Source of the DNA: Agapetus fuscipes
Lineage: Eukaryota > Arthropoda > Insecta > Trichoptera > Glossosomatidae
Direction of reading: 5' to 3'
DNA length: 64,000 nt
NCBI GenBank assembly: GCA_951799405.1
Contig: OX637338.1
Location: 5,146,001-5,210,000 of the forward strand
The first letter of the stretch is position 1; every line of letters begins with the position of its first letter. The notes below the pieces were generated by a model. That model did not search any database. It was not told the origin of the DNA and worked only from the letters and a program-made list of their open reading frames with translations. The position numbers were made by a program, and so were the translations under genes. This document shows, in pieces, positions 30,981 to 42,000 of this stretch.

Positions 30981-31537
30981 ATAGGTATACTTGTTAAATA
31001 CTTTTGAATATGTGAATCTTAAATGAATCGATCAAAAGTTTATTGAAAAGATGAAATGACACTTTTTATTCTTTTGTAGAGTCACACTTTACTATAATTC
31101 AGTTGAATGACAGAAATATGCTTCGTTGAAACTTTAAAAAGAATGGCGGTGATTTTTCCTTTTCAGAAATTGTCAGCAGGTGTCCGTGTTTGGATTTTTT
31201 TTCACTCGTTGAAAAGTTTGTAGTGTTTAAAAATAGCCCACCGAGCGCTTGAACGATCTGTTAATATGCCCTCTTTTTTATTGAGCGCCAGATTTCCCGG
31301 ATTCTCACTCATTATCAGTCATTGTCATAGTCATTGTCAGTTTGAACACTTTTTGATAGCGTGATGAGTGGTAGTAGTATGAATCCTACCATTTTTGTTT
31401 GAAAAGCGTTCAAATAAATCCTACTTTCCAATAAATTTGTACAGAATAAGAAGTTATCGTAATTTTTTTTCCTCTTTTGAGACAAAATTTTGTGGGACAT
31501 AAAATGCACGTATTTTTGTTAGAATGTTTTTTAATAG
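30981..31537. other. Unannotated stretch
   Basis: AT-rich; nothing recognised. Confidence 0.3.
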
Positions 31538-31669
31538 ATTCGTATGAGGCTGACCACCCATACTGTTAAAATGGTTCACAGGGCTTATGCTCATTTAAGG
31601 TTTGTATTTATTATTGTAGATAAGCACGCATGCAGCATTTGTGAACATGCATTTCATATATATATATTT
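31538..31669 (+). repeat. A-repeat, 5' part, split by SINE-H
   Basis: GTATGAGGCTGACCACCCAT then an internal deletion (GGTTCACAGGGCTTATGCTC). Broken near 31670 and resumes at about 31863. Confidence 0.7.
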
Positions 31670-31862
31670 TAAATAGATTTGTGGAAAGGAATGCAATCCA
31701 CCAACCTATTTTGCCTGGCCAGTTGTCTTCATGCGAAAGCAGAAGCTTGTGTGCATGCAACGGCATCTGTTGAACCAGGGTCGAAGTTATCGTCGCGGGA
31801 TTCGAACCAGCGTTATCCGGTTCCAAATAACCTGTCTTGATCCCCGCGGCCATAAGACCGAC
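31670..31862 (-). mobile_element. SINE-H nested in an A-repeat
   Basis: Minus strand: head CCGCGGGGATCAAGACAGGT, B box GGTTCGAATCCCGC, CTTCGACCCTGGTTCAACAG, CCAGGCAAAATAGGTTGGTG and 3' end CACAAATCTATTT. Splits the A-repeat. Confidence 0.7.
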
Positions 31863-31930
31863 ATATGAATTATAATTTATATGAATTTAAATGTTAATAT
31901 AATATATTTGCTACTTCGATTATAGATTCT
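31863..31930 (+). repeat. A-repeat, 3' part after the SINE-H insertion
   Basis: AATTTAAATGTTAATATAAT then TTGCTACTTCGATTATAGAT. Confidence 0.6.
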
Positions 31931-32722
31931 AAGTAATTGGTGGATATTTACTCAATGGCACTCAATACACTCAAGGTTAAAATAATTGCCTAGAAACTGA
32001 ACTCACTAGTTCGTGTTTGATAAAAAGATTAAAAAATAAAAGAACTACCGCCTTAAAAAGCTTGCATAAATCGCCGACTAAAGTATCTCGATCATTTCAA
32101 AACAAACAAAAAGGATTTGAAAAAAAGTCTAATTTCCAGAATCACTGCTACGCCGTATTATTATTTCCCCGCGGATCTCGCATTGTGACCGTTGTATCGC
32201 AGAGTGCGTGTGAAAATCTCTACGATTCACCGTACCGTCTACGCACCACTGTACCCTCTACGCAGCGTGTCCCAATAAGCCGTAGCGGCCTCATTGTCAC
32301 AGTTTCGGTCCCCTAAGCGGCCTGGCCCACAAAACCGCAATCAAGTTAAACCGTCCAATTATTCGTCCCGTATTCTTTCAGCCTCTAACAGTCCCACAGC
32401 ACTACTATTGTTATTATTGTTACCTTGGCATAATATTATGGACACAAAGCCTTGTTCGTGTTTCCTTCCGCTTCAACAATTTCCACCCTCCCACTCCCGC
32501 ACGCGTAATCGTTTAGGGCTTAAGATATTACGCCCCCTCGTTCACGAAAGGTCCATTTTGCTGCAAAGGACATTTTCTCGCCATTACAGAATATGTTTTT
32601 AGTCTTCTGTTGAATGAGTTAATTTTTTTACACTCAATTATGTATATTCAATGTACTAACATTATTTCCTTTCTTCTGAAAGAATCAATTGGTTCCATTG
32701 ATTCAAAGATTGTAAAGTCATA
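31931..32722. other. Unannotated, GC-richer unique block
   Basis: 32140-32590 is CpG-richer and pyrimidine-rich, with open frames of about 100 codons in two phases. The translations are low in recognisable motifs (Ser/Arg-rich, Leu runs). It may be conserved non-coding DNA or an unrecognised exon; nothing specific supports either. Confidence 0.3.
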
Positions 32723-32960
32723 CGGGGCTATTCTTAGACATTTTAGTCGTCGGTTGAGCCCACGCTTTGACAAACTAATGATGCATTTGTATGAAGACCT
32801 GTCAAATCCAAGATGGCCGCAAGTGAACAGCTGATAAGTCTTCATACAACTATTACAAAATTCGGTAGGTAAGAATGACCGTGCTGATGAAACTTCCAGT
32901 GCAGCCACCATTAGTTTGTCAAAGCTCAACCGACGACTAAAATGTCTAAGAATAGCCCCG
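32723..32960. mobile_element. P-MITE with TA duplication
   Basis: Perfect outer TIR CGGGGCTATTCTTAGACATT TTAGTCGTCGG (31 bp) and its complement at the right end, flanked by TA on both sides, as for Tc1/mariner-type elements. The centre carries CCAAGATGGCCGCAAGTGAA CAGCTGAT. 238 bp, non-coding. Confidence 0.8.
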
Positions 32961-32964
32961 TATG

Positions 32965-33181
32965 TAATCTAATCTAATCTTAGTTGAAAAGATATGTAAC
33001 ATTAGGGATTCGCATTAAATGCATTCTCACTAGCAGACACGTATAAGTTCGCTTTTGCACATACCACATGTGACTTACAACATTAAAACTCAAATCTCAA
33101 ATGAACATAAGCACTGCAACTCTTGCCGACCTTCCATGAAACAGGGATGGTCAGCCGCACACCAACCTATAAGTTAAGGGA
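32965..33181 (-). repeat. A-repeat
   Basis: Its tail (TAATCTAATCTAATCTTAG) directly abuts the TA duplication of the P-MITE. The block around the GGTTCAC motif is deleted. Confidence 0.75.
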
Positions 33182-33513
33182 CATACACAACGATCAACAC
33201 AATGATCTACCCTCAATTATCTTAATGATTTTACTTCTAACATCAATTAATATGTAAAGAGTTAAAATAATCTAGATTGTACAGATATTATATTGCTATG
33301 TTTGTAAGCGGGTTCTATTTTATAAAAACTGTGGTTTATTTATTTTACGTTATTTCTTTAATCAATTGGTTCAGAGTTACATTTGCATAGGATACTAAAA
33401 CGGCTGATTCACTTCTCAAGCTACATGGAATTTCGGTCCTTAATTTAAATTTAAATTAAAGATTATTCTTGAACCATGGAGAATCACTACATACCACTCT
33501 AACCAGACTAGTG
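33182..33513. other. Unannotated stretch
   Basis: AT-rich; nothing recognised. Confidence 0.3.
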
Positions 33514-33636
33514 TAAGTGTAACTTCTAGCATGCTTTATTGCCAAAGGAGTCGTATGTTGCGATTGAGGACCTATTTATTTTTACAAGTAAGAGGGGCAG
33601 CCTTACGCCAACCACTTTAGTTAAAGAGGGGGTGAT
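33514..33636 (-). mobile_element. SINE-C, 3' half
   Basis: Minus strand CCCCCTCTTTAACTAAAGTG, TAAGGCTGCCCCTCTTACTT, AAATAAATAGGTCC, then a diverged end AAGTTACACTTACAC. Confidence 0.65.
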
Positions 33637-33901
33637 ACGTAAATAATTTTATTCTAAAAAAATATAGCATTCCTATGAAACATACAACAATTTTATCACA
33701 GAAAATTTAATGTCCTGAACTATACCAGGAGAATATTTCCAACAGTATATATTTGTATTTCTCTCACTGACCGTTTTATATTGAACACTTCAGCCGTTTC
33801 TCTTTCGCCTTGGGACGCTCCCGGGATGAGGAAATCCCGCATCATTACCGCCCGATTGTTATTCTCACTTCTACAAGTGTAAAACGCTGTAACAAATATG
33901 C

Positions 33902-34012
33902 ATCAAAACTAATACGCTCCCTAAAGGCGCTGTTTTAGTTTACAATCATTTTCTGGGAAACGCTATGGTTGAGTTTAAACGTATTGTCTGGAGTACGGTT
34001 CGCCTTTGCAGA
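33902..34012 (+). repeat. N-repeat
   Basis: AAGGCGCTGTTTTAGTTTAC, GGGAAACGCTATGGTTGAGT and GTCTGGAGTACGGTTCGCC. Confidence 0.5.
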
Positions 34013-34204
34013 GACCTTCATGGTACAAGTCTGCTGCTTATCGGGCGGTAAATGGTGCAAAACTAGCCGAGCGATGGATGGGATACAAAATAATGTATCG
34101 ATAAAAAAAACTCAGAACAGTGTAAAGAATAAAAATGTACATACATATTGTATTCAATTATTTTTGTTGGAAGTATTTTTGCTATTAAGTGTGAATTGCA
34201 TTAA

Positions 34205-34225
34205 TATCATCATCATCATCATCAT
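34205..34225 (+). repeat. ATC microsatellite
   Basis: Seven ATC/CAT triplets directly before the SINE-B head. Confidence 0.7.
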
Positions 34226-34434
34226 TTACCGGTCCGTAGTTAAGTGGTAACACTTCGGACTCTGAATGGATGATTGTGGGTTCGAATCCCGGCGGAGCAA
34301 AAAAAATATACCATTTATATTTTCAAATTTGCTCTTCGCTGGGTTGAAAAATTCATAAACCTTTACCAATGACCGGTCACCAAAGGTCCATCCAGCCTTA
34401 CAGCAACTGGGTCTTGCTTGAGAATTGGCGCTTA
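34226..34434 (+). mobile_element. SINE-B lacking its 3' tail
   Basis: A-box GTAGTTAAGTGG, intact B box GGGTTCGAATCCC, body to GAATTGGCGCTTA, where it stops. Confidence 0.8.
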
Positions 34435-34785
34435 CAGAATTAAATATTTAGTAAAATTAATAAGTCTCTTTAGAAATAAAATTTCACACTCGAGTTTCGG
34501 AATACATCTCGTATGAAATACTTGACTTAAAAATATAATAATGTAATATAAAGTGATAAATTGCTGCGGTCACCGGCAGCTAAAAACTCCGTAACACAAT
34601 TACGTGTCGCACAGGAGTGGGTGTCTTTTAATATTTTGCATAGCTCGGCTGGCCTTTTGCGAAACTTGCAAAAAGCGCGGTGCAAATTCCACCAGTGCCC
34701 GGGCACGTTGGGAAGCGGACGCGTTCCAGCCATAACTCACCAAGGTGCAGGGGAGCCTGGGACAGTACTCCAAGCATTATAATAA
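34435..34785. other. Unannotated stretch
   Basis: 34560-34780 is GC-richer (CAGTGCCCGGGCACGTTGGG) with frames open on both strands. Not identified. Confidence 0.3.
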
Positions 34786-34822
34786 TGTATAATCTAAGTT
34801 GCAAGGATGTGTTAACATGAGA
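34786..34822 (-). repeat. A-repeat, 3' tail fragment
   Basis: TAATCTAAGTTGCAAGGATG on the plus strand, the last about 37 bp of the family. Confidence 0.5.
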
Positions 34823-34850
34823 AATGAGAAGTACCGTTTATTTCATCTTA

Positions 34851-35131
34851 GGGGCCGTCCATATATTACGCCATTCGAATTAAAGGGGGGGAGTCTGGTC
34901 TGCGGATGATGGCAAATGACGTACGAGTACCAAAAGTGACGTCGTTCTTGTAAATACCAATTTCTACAAAATATACATAATATTATGTAAGATATATAAC
35001 ATTATTAATTATTCAGCTCATCTTTTATTACAGCAAGAGGGGGGGAGGGGTAATTAGATAATGACTATAGGATGATTGTAGGGGGGGTCGAAAATCGGCA
35101 AAAATCGATGACGTAATTTATGGACGGCCCC
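34851..35131. mobile_element. PIF/Harbinger-like MITE
   Basis: The left end is GGGGCCGTCCATATATTACG and the right end CGTAATTTATGGACGGCCCC, an inverted pair. TTA flanks both sides (34848-34850, 35132-35134). 281 bp with G-runs inside (AGGGGGGGAGTC, GAGGGGGGGAGGGG). Non-coding. Confidence 0.8.
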
Positions 35132-35142
35132 TTATTATACAA

Positions 35143-35312
35143 GGTAAGATTGAGGGGAGAAGATCTCAGGGACGCCAAAGGACAACGTGGCTGAAAAACC
35201 TGCGACAGTGGTTCGGTAAAAGTACCAAGGCCCTGCTTCGAGCCACAGCATCTAAAGTCAAAAAGACATGATGATCGCCGATCTTTGATAGAAGTGGCAC
35301 AAAAAGAAGAAG
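35143..35312 (+). mobile_element. Second endonuclease-RT lineage, C-terminal fragment
   Basis: Encodes GKIEGRRSQGRQRTTWLKNL, RQWFGKSTKALLRATASK, then a frameshift, after which the original frame continues as MMIADL. GKIEGRR.RGRQR..WL.NL is a common C-terminal signature of RTE-like retrotransposons; this copy differs from the 7254 lineage. Ends in AAG repeats (GAAGAAGAAG). The minus-strand frame over it is incidental. Confidence 0.75.
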
Positions 35313-35314
35313 AA

Positions 35315-35351
35315 GCTTACATTTAAAATTCATATCAATTCGACACGTGTA
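35315..35351 (-). repeat. A-repeat fragment cut by SINE-C
   Basis: TTACATTTAAAATTCATATC with GACACGTGTAA on the plus strand. Confidence 0.5.
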
Positions 35352-35565
35352 ACGCTTGGATTCCATACCTAGAACTACTTTGAACCGCAAAAAGGGTAAC
35401 TGCAATGATTTTCCGTTACGGTGTTTATCTCAAACCAGCCTTCACCGATATGTTTAATCAATGCCCTCAGAAGCTGCGACATCCCTTCCACAAGTAAAGA
35501 GGTTGGCGTAAGGCCGGCCCCCTTATTTGTAAAAATAACAGTTTCCACACTCCACATATTGAAAT
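35352..35565 (+). mobile_element. SINE-C, A-box half missing
   Basis: Starts at CTTGGATTCCATACC. TTTTCCGTTACGGTGTTTAT, GTTGGCGTAAGGCCGGCCCC and AAATAACAGTTTCC follow; 3' end truncated. Confidence 0.7.
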
Positions 35566-35935
35566 TGATGTGTACATCTTTTTTATCATTGTAATTTCTG
35601 CTCATTAGCTTCATAGTATCTATAATTTATAATTTCGACTTGACGTGATTAATTTTAACTCTGCTTTATTTTTTAAATCAATGTAGAATGTGATTTGTTT
35701 TGTCTTGCATTGTTACAATTGATTTTATTTATTTTCATTATAAGAATTAATTTGTTAAATATGTCATTCAACATTTGCTTTTCTCCAGAGGTTCTATTTT
35801 TTATTTTTTACTCTTAACTATTTGTATAAATAACAATTAACGATATGAAGCACCCTTGAGGGATGATTCATTGTCACACTATAATGTTTTTTTTTCTCCA
35901 TAAATAAAATAAATAAAAAATGGTGTTTTAATTTC
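35566..35935. other. Unannotated stretch
   Basis: AT-rich; nothing recognised. Confidence 0.3.
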
Positions 35936-36160
35936 GGCTGACCAACCATGCTGTAGAAAATGGTTCACTTTGTCAATGTCATCCCTGTTTCAGGGAAGGT
36001 CGGCAGGAGTTGCAGGGTGTATGTCCAATTGAGATTTGGTTTTTATGTTGTAAGTTCACATGCGGCATGCGCAAACGCGAACTTGTACGTGTCTGCTTGT
36101 GAGAATGCATGTAATGTGAATCCCCAATATTACATATCATTGCATCTTAGATTATGTAGA
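35936..36160 (+). repeat. A-repeat
   Basis: From GGCTGACCAACCATGCTGTA to GCATCTTAGATTATGTAGAT; lacks the first about 25 bp. Confidence 0.8.
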
Positions 36161-36574
36161 TGAGCTTAGACTAGTTTCAAAGAAAATTTTAAGGCGATAT
36201 TCATAAATTATAAAGCAGATTTTTTTGTACAAATTTCAGGCAGCGTAAAAATATATTAATCAGATTCTTCAATCTTCATTCAATCTGATATTGTACAACA
36301 GACTCATAATGAATTTAATATTGCATGAATGGGGGAAGTATTCATGGGAAGCCTTTTATTAAAGGCGATGAAGATTAATTAAAACATCCCTGGCAGCCCT
36401 TGCGATGTTGGACTAATCAAGATATCGACGCTACGAAAATAAATATACAGATACCTACATCTTAATCAAGCTATATTAATATTTTAATGGGAAAAAGCAG
36501 ATTAACTTTGATACTTAACTAAACATATACGCAGTGACCCATTTTTTTTATAAGCTTAGCTTTCAGTGTCTTAG
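36161..36574. other. Unannotated stretch
   Basis: AT-rich; nothing recognised. Confidence 0.3.
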
Positions 36575-36820
36575 CTATATGTGTCAAAAATGATTTTCCA
36601 TTTCTATGTTTATTTCAAATCCAAAATAAAATATCATCATGGTTTACTCAGCCTTTACCAGAAATGAGTGCCAGCCCTCTCAATAGCTGGGAAACGCCCA
36701 CTTCAATTGAAGGAGTAGGCAAAAGGCCGCCTTCCTTACCTGTACAAATAAATAGGTTCCGCTCACCACATGTGACCCCGTTCGAGGAAAACACAGCAAG
36801 AAGTTGCACTATATATTTAT
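36575..36820 (+). mobile_element. SINE-C without tRNA-like head
   Basis: Starts at GTGTCAAAAATGATTTTCCA. Body complete (AGCTGGGAAACGCCCACTTC, AGGCCGCCTTCCTTACCTG, ACACAGCAAGAAGTTGCAC). Confidence 0.75.
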
Positions 36821-37579
36821 TAGTGTTATAACATCTTCATGTGAATGGACACAAAATATGTATGTAACATTAGGGAAAATGTGAAAATATATTTTGCTTT
36901 TTGTAATGATCCTAGTCGTGTAAACCTGAAACAACGAAAACAATCTTATTTAAATTTTGTGCGAATTTTTATTGAAATGGTCAATGCTTGTCATGACTAA
37001 GTTAGCTATGTGCATTGTACATACAGTCCATAAAAACTGATATGTAAGCAAACTACGAGACGCAGTTTTTCGTGACAATATTAAGGTTTATTATTTCAAA
37101 GGAAAATTTTCTTATTAAATGTAAACAATTCAGTTTGGTACGTGTATGTTACATAAGTTTAAAAAAATATTTTTTGGCAACGATGCAGCATTTTTTTTTG
37201 TCACATGATTACCAATGAATACATGTATGAGTGGCATAAAATAGTACCTACACAGAATCTAAGATTTTTTCAAAAATGCATTATATCTAAAGAAATGGTG
37301 ACGAAACGATTCTTGGGATTCCTATTATGTTTATCTATTTTTTAAACAATTTTAGATTTCCGTATTTTGTTCTTTGCCACTCACATGCAAGTACAATTTG
37401 TTCTGTCTTTATTCTGCAATTTTGATAGAAAAACGTGACCCCAGCGTTTCCCCCAGTTTGCTCATATTATATGACACCTATGGGACGCATCCATCTCAGA
37501 GTCGCAGTTCTTCTGCACCCCAAGATAAAATTTACGTTAAGACTTAATCATAGCGTTTCTTAAAAAAAAAATCCAACGA
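36821..37579. other. Unannotated stretch
   Basis: AT-rich; nothing recognised. Confidence 0.3.
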
Positions 37580-37650
37580 AAATTTTCTCCAGAGGTTCTG
37601 TTTTAGTGTTTTATACATATTCGGTAAAACGCAGTAAATTGTTTAATACT
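37580..37650 (+). repeat. N-repeat fragment
   Basis: TCTCCAGAGGTTCTGTTTTA and TTCGGTAAAACGCAGTAAAT. Weak. Confidence 0.35.
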
Positions 37651-37769
37651 TGAAGTACTTGCTTCTACGTCGTAGAACGAACTTCTACTGCGGAATTCAT
37701 TATGTAATGCAAAGCGTGGTGGGTAGAATGATGAAGCCACGACGCAGCGTAATTTTGAAGATGTTGTAA

Positions 37770-38030
37770 TTCCTTGACTTGTAGGTTGGTATGAGGCTGA
37801 CCCCCAATACTGTAAAAAATGGTTTACTTTGCCAATGCCACCCCTGTGTCAGGGAAGGTTGGCAAAAGTTGTAGGGTTTATTTTCATTTGAGGTTTGGAT
37901 TTTATTTGTAAGTAGGTACACATTCAGCATTTGTCAGCGCGAACTAAACGTGTTTGTTTGTGGGCATGCATTTGATATGATCTTTAAATGTTAATATATC
38001 TTTGCAACTTAGATTATAGATTATATAGAT
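37770..38030 (+). repeat. A-repeat, full length
   Basis: TTCCTTGACTTGTAGGTTGG to ACTTAGATTATAGATTATAT. A SINE-C head starts six bases later, so the two lie tail to head. Confidence 0.85.
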
Positions 38031-38035
38031 TGTAT

Positions 38036-38288
38036 TCCCGGTCGAAAGCTCAGTTGGTAGAATTCTTGCATTCCATGCCAATGACTACGGTTCGATTCCC
38101 ACTGAGGATGCCAGAAGTGATATTCCTTTTCAGTATTTATGTACCTAAACTCGAAATAAATACAGTAAAGGTCTCAGCCTTCTCATGAAATTATAGCCAG
38201 CCCCTCGGGAGCTGGGTTTCAACAGTAGTGTTTGGAGTAAGACCACCCCCGTCACATGTAAAACTAAAAAGGTTCCAAACTTTAAGCT
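38036..38288 (+). mobile_element. SINE-C abutting an A-repeat
   Basis: A box GAAAGCTCAGTTGGTAGAAT, B box GGTTCGATTCCCAC, GAGGATGCCAGAAGTGATAT, then a diverged body (CAGCCCCTCGGGAGCTGGGT); 3' end lost at AAAAAGGTTCC. Confidence 0.8.
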
Positions 38289-39009
38289 CCAAACATTTTT
38301 TTTTATATTTGAAACTGCCTGTTGGCGCTTAAAATACATTTCAATTTGTATGAAATATGAAATTTAAGTTTTTGAATTAGAGTACCTGCAGGTGTATAAA
38401 TTATTTTAAAGTGATTTTTCAAGTGGCCCATAAAAATTTCAAAAATATTACTCTCAGCCTGAAGGAGTACAAAAAAGATTTACAAATTGTATTTAATTCG
38501 CTTTAACCGCTCACGGCAAGTCTTGGCTTTTCATTATTTTTCTTCGTGTTTTTTTTCTTTTATTAACCAATAAATATATTTTAATGGGCCATTACCGTTA
38601 TTTAAGGCTATTTATGCGCTTTATTCAGTTATTAAAAGTAGAGAGTTTCTACTTAAATTATTTCACCTGGATAAATTGGCATACGCGGCAGCTTCATATT
38701 GACTTAGGCCTAAAAGTGCCGGCACAAACAAATTCAATTAAAATTTATTCCGACAGTTTTTTTTTTGGTTCAAGCAACCAATGATTCATCCTCGTTCATT
38801 TTCAAAGTACTGTTTTAGTTTCGTGTATGTTTTATAATCGATATCATATACATATGAATAGAAGAAAATGTGAGTATTTTGGAACAGTATGGAAACAGGA
38901 AAAAAATATGATATTTTCATGTCAAAGCATTTTGTTTCTCTAGAAGAAGCAAAACTGTTCAAAATAGTTTTTATTTGTAAGACGAAAAATACAGCTACTT
39001 TTATTACTA
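38289..39009. other. Unannotated stretch
   Basis: AT-rich; nothing recognised. Confidence 0.3.
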
Positions 39010-39090
39010 ATTGCAAATTGCCAATGTCATTTCTGTTTCAGGTAAGGACGTCAACAGTTGCAGGGCTTATGCTCATAGGAAGTTTGGACT
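39010..39090 (+). repeat. A-repeat, central fragment
   Basis: TTGCCAATGTCATTTCTGTT to GGAAGTTTGGACTTCATATG; truncated at both ends and followed directly by an E-repeat. Confidence 0.6.
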
Positions 39091-39096
39091 TCATAT

Positions 39097-39250
39097 GTGA
39101 TCATGATGAAACTGAATCATCTTTATCATTCACTTTCACGCTGAAGACGTTCATCGTAGATATGGGAAAAACGTCTGTAAGCTCCAGCTCCCATAGACCA
39201 TCCAGAAAATCAACTCTCCAGCATCATCAGCCAGCCGTGTAAGCCTAAAA
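39097..39250 (+). repeat. E-repeat
   Basis: GATGAAACTGAATCATC, CACTTTCACGCTGAAGACG, TATGGGAAAAACGTCTGTAA, GCTCCAGCTCCCATAGACCA, CTCTCCAGCATCATCAGCCA. Together with the other copies it defines a unit of about 150 bp. Confidence 0.6.
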
Positions 39251-39917
39251 CTCTTATTCAACTTAATATTCTTTCATAAAACACACACATAAATGTAATA
39301 CAAAGAACAAAGTTTAAGTATTTAACAAAGATTTTTTAGGATTCTCACCGACAGCTTTAGGTTCATTAATTCTTCAGCTCCACCGTGAATAGCGTCTGCT
39401 TCAGCATATTATTATCCTTTTCAACGCCGACACATATTGGAATACGGAGCTGATGAAATGAGGAGTACGCCGGGAAGTCTGGTGAAGCCCGCGCAGCCTA
39501 AAATTCATTCCGCGCCAAAACAAGATTGATGGCGGAGCTACAGTGCGAAAAGCGTGCTACTTTATGGAGTCAAACTGGTGAGATGTACTAAAGCTCGGTA
39601 TTTGAACCGTTAGCTTAAGTGACTTTAAACTGAAAGAAAAAAACTACCCACACACTAGACATACATTTTTCGTTCAGTATAATGTCGCTATATTAATGTC
39701 GAAAATATGCATCTTAAGAGCTTCTGAAAAATATACTCGCTGATATTGTGTTTTAATAAAAGTAGGCATAAAGCAATTATTACAATTAATTTGTGTATTT
39801 TGTTTTGTATTACAAATAAACATTAATGACTTCAATGGAGGTAAATAAAAAGCAGAAAATGTACCTTTGCATTTGAAATCAACCAAAATATTAGACTTTT
39901 TTTTATTATTCCTGTCA
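39251..39917. other. Unannotated stretch
   Basis: 39425-39560 is CpG-richer (GTACGCCGGGAAGTCTGGTG, CATTCCGCGCC) and looks unique; possibly conserved non-coding DNA. Confidence 0.3.
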
Positions 39918-40035
39918 AAATTGGTTCACTTTTGCCAATATCACCCCTGTTTGAGGTTGTGTTCATTTGAGGATTGGGTCTTATTTTGTAAGTATACATG
40001 CAGCATGTGTATTACACATGTTGTGTAATCGTAAA
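39918..40035 (+). repeat. A-repeat fragment
   Basis: AATTGGTTCACTTTTGCCAA to CATGCAGCATGTGTATTACA, with an internal deletion; 3' end missing. Confidence 0.6.
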
Positions 40036-40719
40036 CTTACTGAAGGACATGTATAAAATAAATATGAAAATGTTGACTATATATACAAAACCTAAAATGA
40101 TAATTATTCAGATACAGAAATACTCCTTCCTGTTTTTTCCTGTAGGTACAATCGAAATAATCCAAACCTCTTTCCATCTCATTGGAGGCGACATCAAATC
40201 GGAGCTCTCTGGAGTAAGGGCGGTTTTTTTATGCTTTTATTAGAGGAATAAAGGACCATTATTTATGTTCATTCGTTCGGAATCGTATCATCGAATTACT
40301 CGAAATGAGAACCGAGCGCCGATCAATGGAGGACTTCTTTGTTGGAGACCCGGAGCACACTAATGCCAAATTATTTTAATATCTCAAACCAATAGCTGTC
40401 ACTGACTGATGCCGATGGGTCTTTTTGTTGGTAGTTAATGAAACGCTTAATGTTGCTGTATTATGCTTTTACAGATGTAGAAAAGTCTTTGTAAGTAGTG
40501 TTCGAAAAACTGTAATAGACGAGTAAATACTTTAGTTATTAATACGAGTGAATACTTTTGAAAATTAAATAAATACACAAAAACAATTACTGGCATAAAA
40601 AATAGGTACTACGTAAGTGATTTAAAAGTAGTTATTTAATGAGAACCTTTAGTATCTAAGAAAGCTTTAATGCAAGGAAAATTCAGTTTTTTTTACACAG
40701 AATACATCTCCAACAAAGG
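40036..40719. other. Unannotated stretch
   Basis: AT-rich; nothing recognised. Confidence 0.3.
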
Positions 40720-40965
40720 GCCGCTGGTATGGGGAGCGTCTGCACTCGAATTTGCGTTGTTGAAACTAGCGCAATTTCGTACCCCGTCTGCACCGTGCCC
40801 TATCGACAATAACTTTGACCCTGGCTCAAGAGATGTCATTGGGTAATTATTTATTGATAATTAATTAAAATAATTATTAGGAATGGACCATGTTCATACT
40901 TGTTTCTGGCCAAGCTATCAAATGAGAGACATATGTGGCACCCTTATTTGTTTAAATAAATAAAA
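40720..40965 (+). mobile_element. SINE-H copy
   Basis: GTTGAAACTAGCGCAATTTC (eroded head), AACTTTGACCCTGGCTCAAG, AGATGTCATTGGGTAATTAT, CATACTTGTTTCTGGCCAAG; diverged 3' end. Confidence 0.6.
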
Positions 40966-41484
40966 AATATAAAACAGATTTTGTTCTCAAATTGACACTT
41001 TTTGATTTATGCTACTCTAGCTTAGGGTATACGGTATTCAACACATTTCTGGAAAGATAGCTGAATGTCTTTATTTCAGGATCTAAGAGCCGATACCAAG
41101 TTTTTTTTGTGGAACCTATGATATAAGAATTAATAAAATAAAATAACCTAGACAGTAATTATTTACCATGATTGAAGTTCTACCATGTACCTATCAACCA
41201 TTAAGTAGATGGGAAACATGAAATATTAGATTTACATAATGTGTTCTTGCACATAGCATTTCACCTTCAAAAGCCAACTTCTCATTGGTTAACTGCACCA
41301 GTGATGTGTAATATAAATGGTAATAAATCAATTTAATACAGACGAGTCGAGCGGCGGCAAATTTCCTTTTGGGGAGAGCAAAGCAGCAAGGCGGGAAGGA
41401 GCAAGGCTTACTTCTCACTGAGAAAAAAATGTTATTTTAAATATAAAAGTATGAGTATATTGATAATCCACTATCTAGTAATAC
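40966..41484. other. Unannotated stretch
   Basis: Includes a purine-rich patch AGAGCAAAGCAGCAAGGCGG (41376-41395). Nothing identified. Confidence 0.3.
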
Positions 41485-41652
41485 GGCTAGAAGTCTTATC
41501 ACCACGGTAATTCTTACCAACCGAACATCGGTCATATTGTATGAAAACCTGTCAATCCAAGATGGCCGCAAGTGAACAGCTGATTAGTTTTCATAAAAAT
41601 ATTACCAATATTCGGTAGGTAAGAATTACCGTGGTAATGAGACTTCCAGCCC
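41485..41652. mobile_element. P-MITE, core form
   Basis: GGCTAGAAGTCTTATCACCA and its complement ATGAGACTTCCAGCC enclose GTAATTCTTACC/GGTAAGAATTAC and the centre CCAAGATGGCCGCAAGTGAA. Lacks the outer GGGGCTATTC arms of the other two copies. Confidence 0.75.
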
Positions 41653-41834
41653 TGATCGCCTTTGTCTTATCCTTGACAAAACTTAATCCAGCGCGCTGAT
41701 TGGTCGGCGTACGGCAACGCACCAGCCGGCCAAACTGTAGTTATGATAATGGAAGAGTGTAATTGTTATACAGAGAGTTTTTGGTATTTTTCAAATTGTA
41801 TTTGCAAAGTCTTTTTAAAAGGGACTTTATAGGG

Positions 41835-42000
41835 TTACACAGCCGGCTAATGATGCTGGAGAGTTGCTCTCTTTTGTATGTTGCTGTGGTCTGCGGAAAC
41901 TGGAGCTTCCAGACATTTCGCCAATGTCTACGATAGGCTACTTCAGCGTGAAAGTATATTGATGAAGATGACCTTGATGAAACTGTGAAGAGTCTTGTGA
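41835..42000 (-). repeat. E-repeat
   Basis: Minus strand CTTTCACGCTGAAGTAGCCT, ATCGTAGACATTGGCGAAAT, GTCTGGAAGCTCCAGTTTCC, then CTCTCCAGCATCATTAGCCG. Best preserved downstream of the motif. Confidence 0.6.

Noticed and set aside
32017..32602. Two overlapping frames of about 100 codons as exons
   Set aside because: Adjacent frames in different phases, low-complexity Leu/Ser/Arg content, no clear splice logic.
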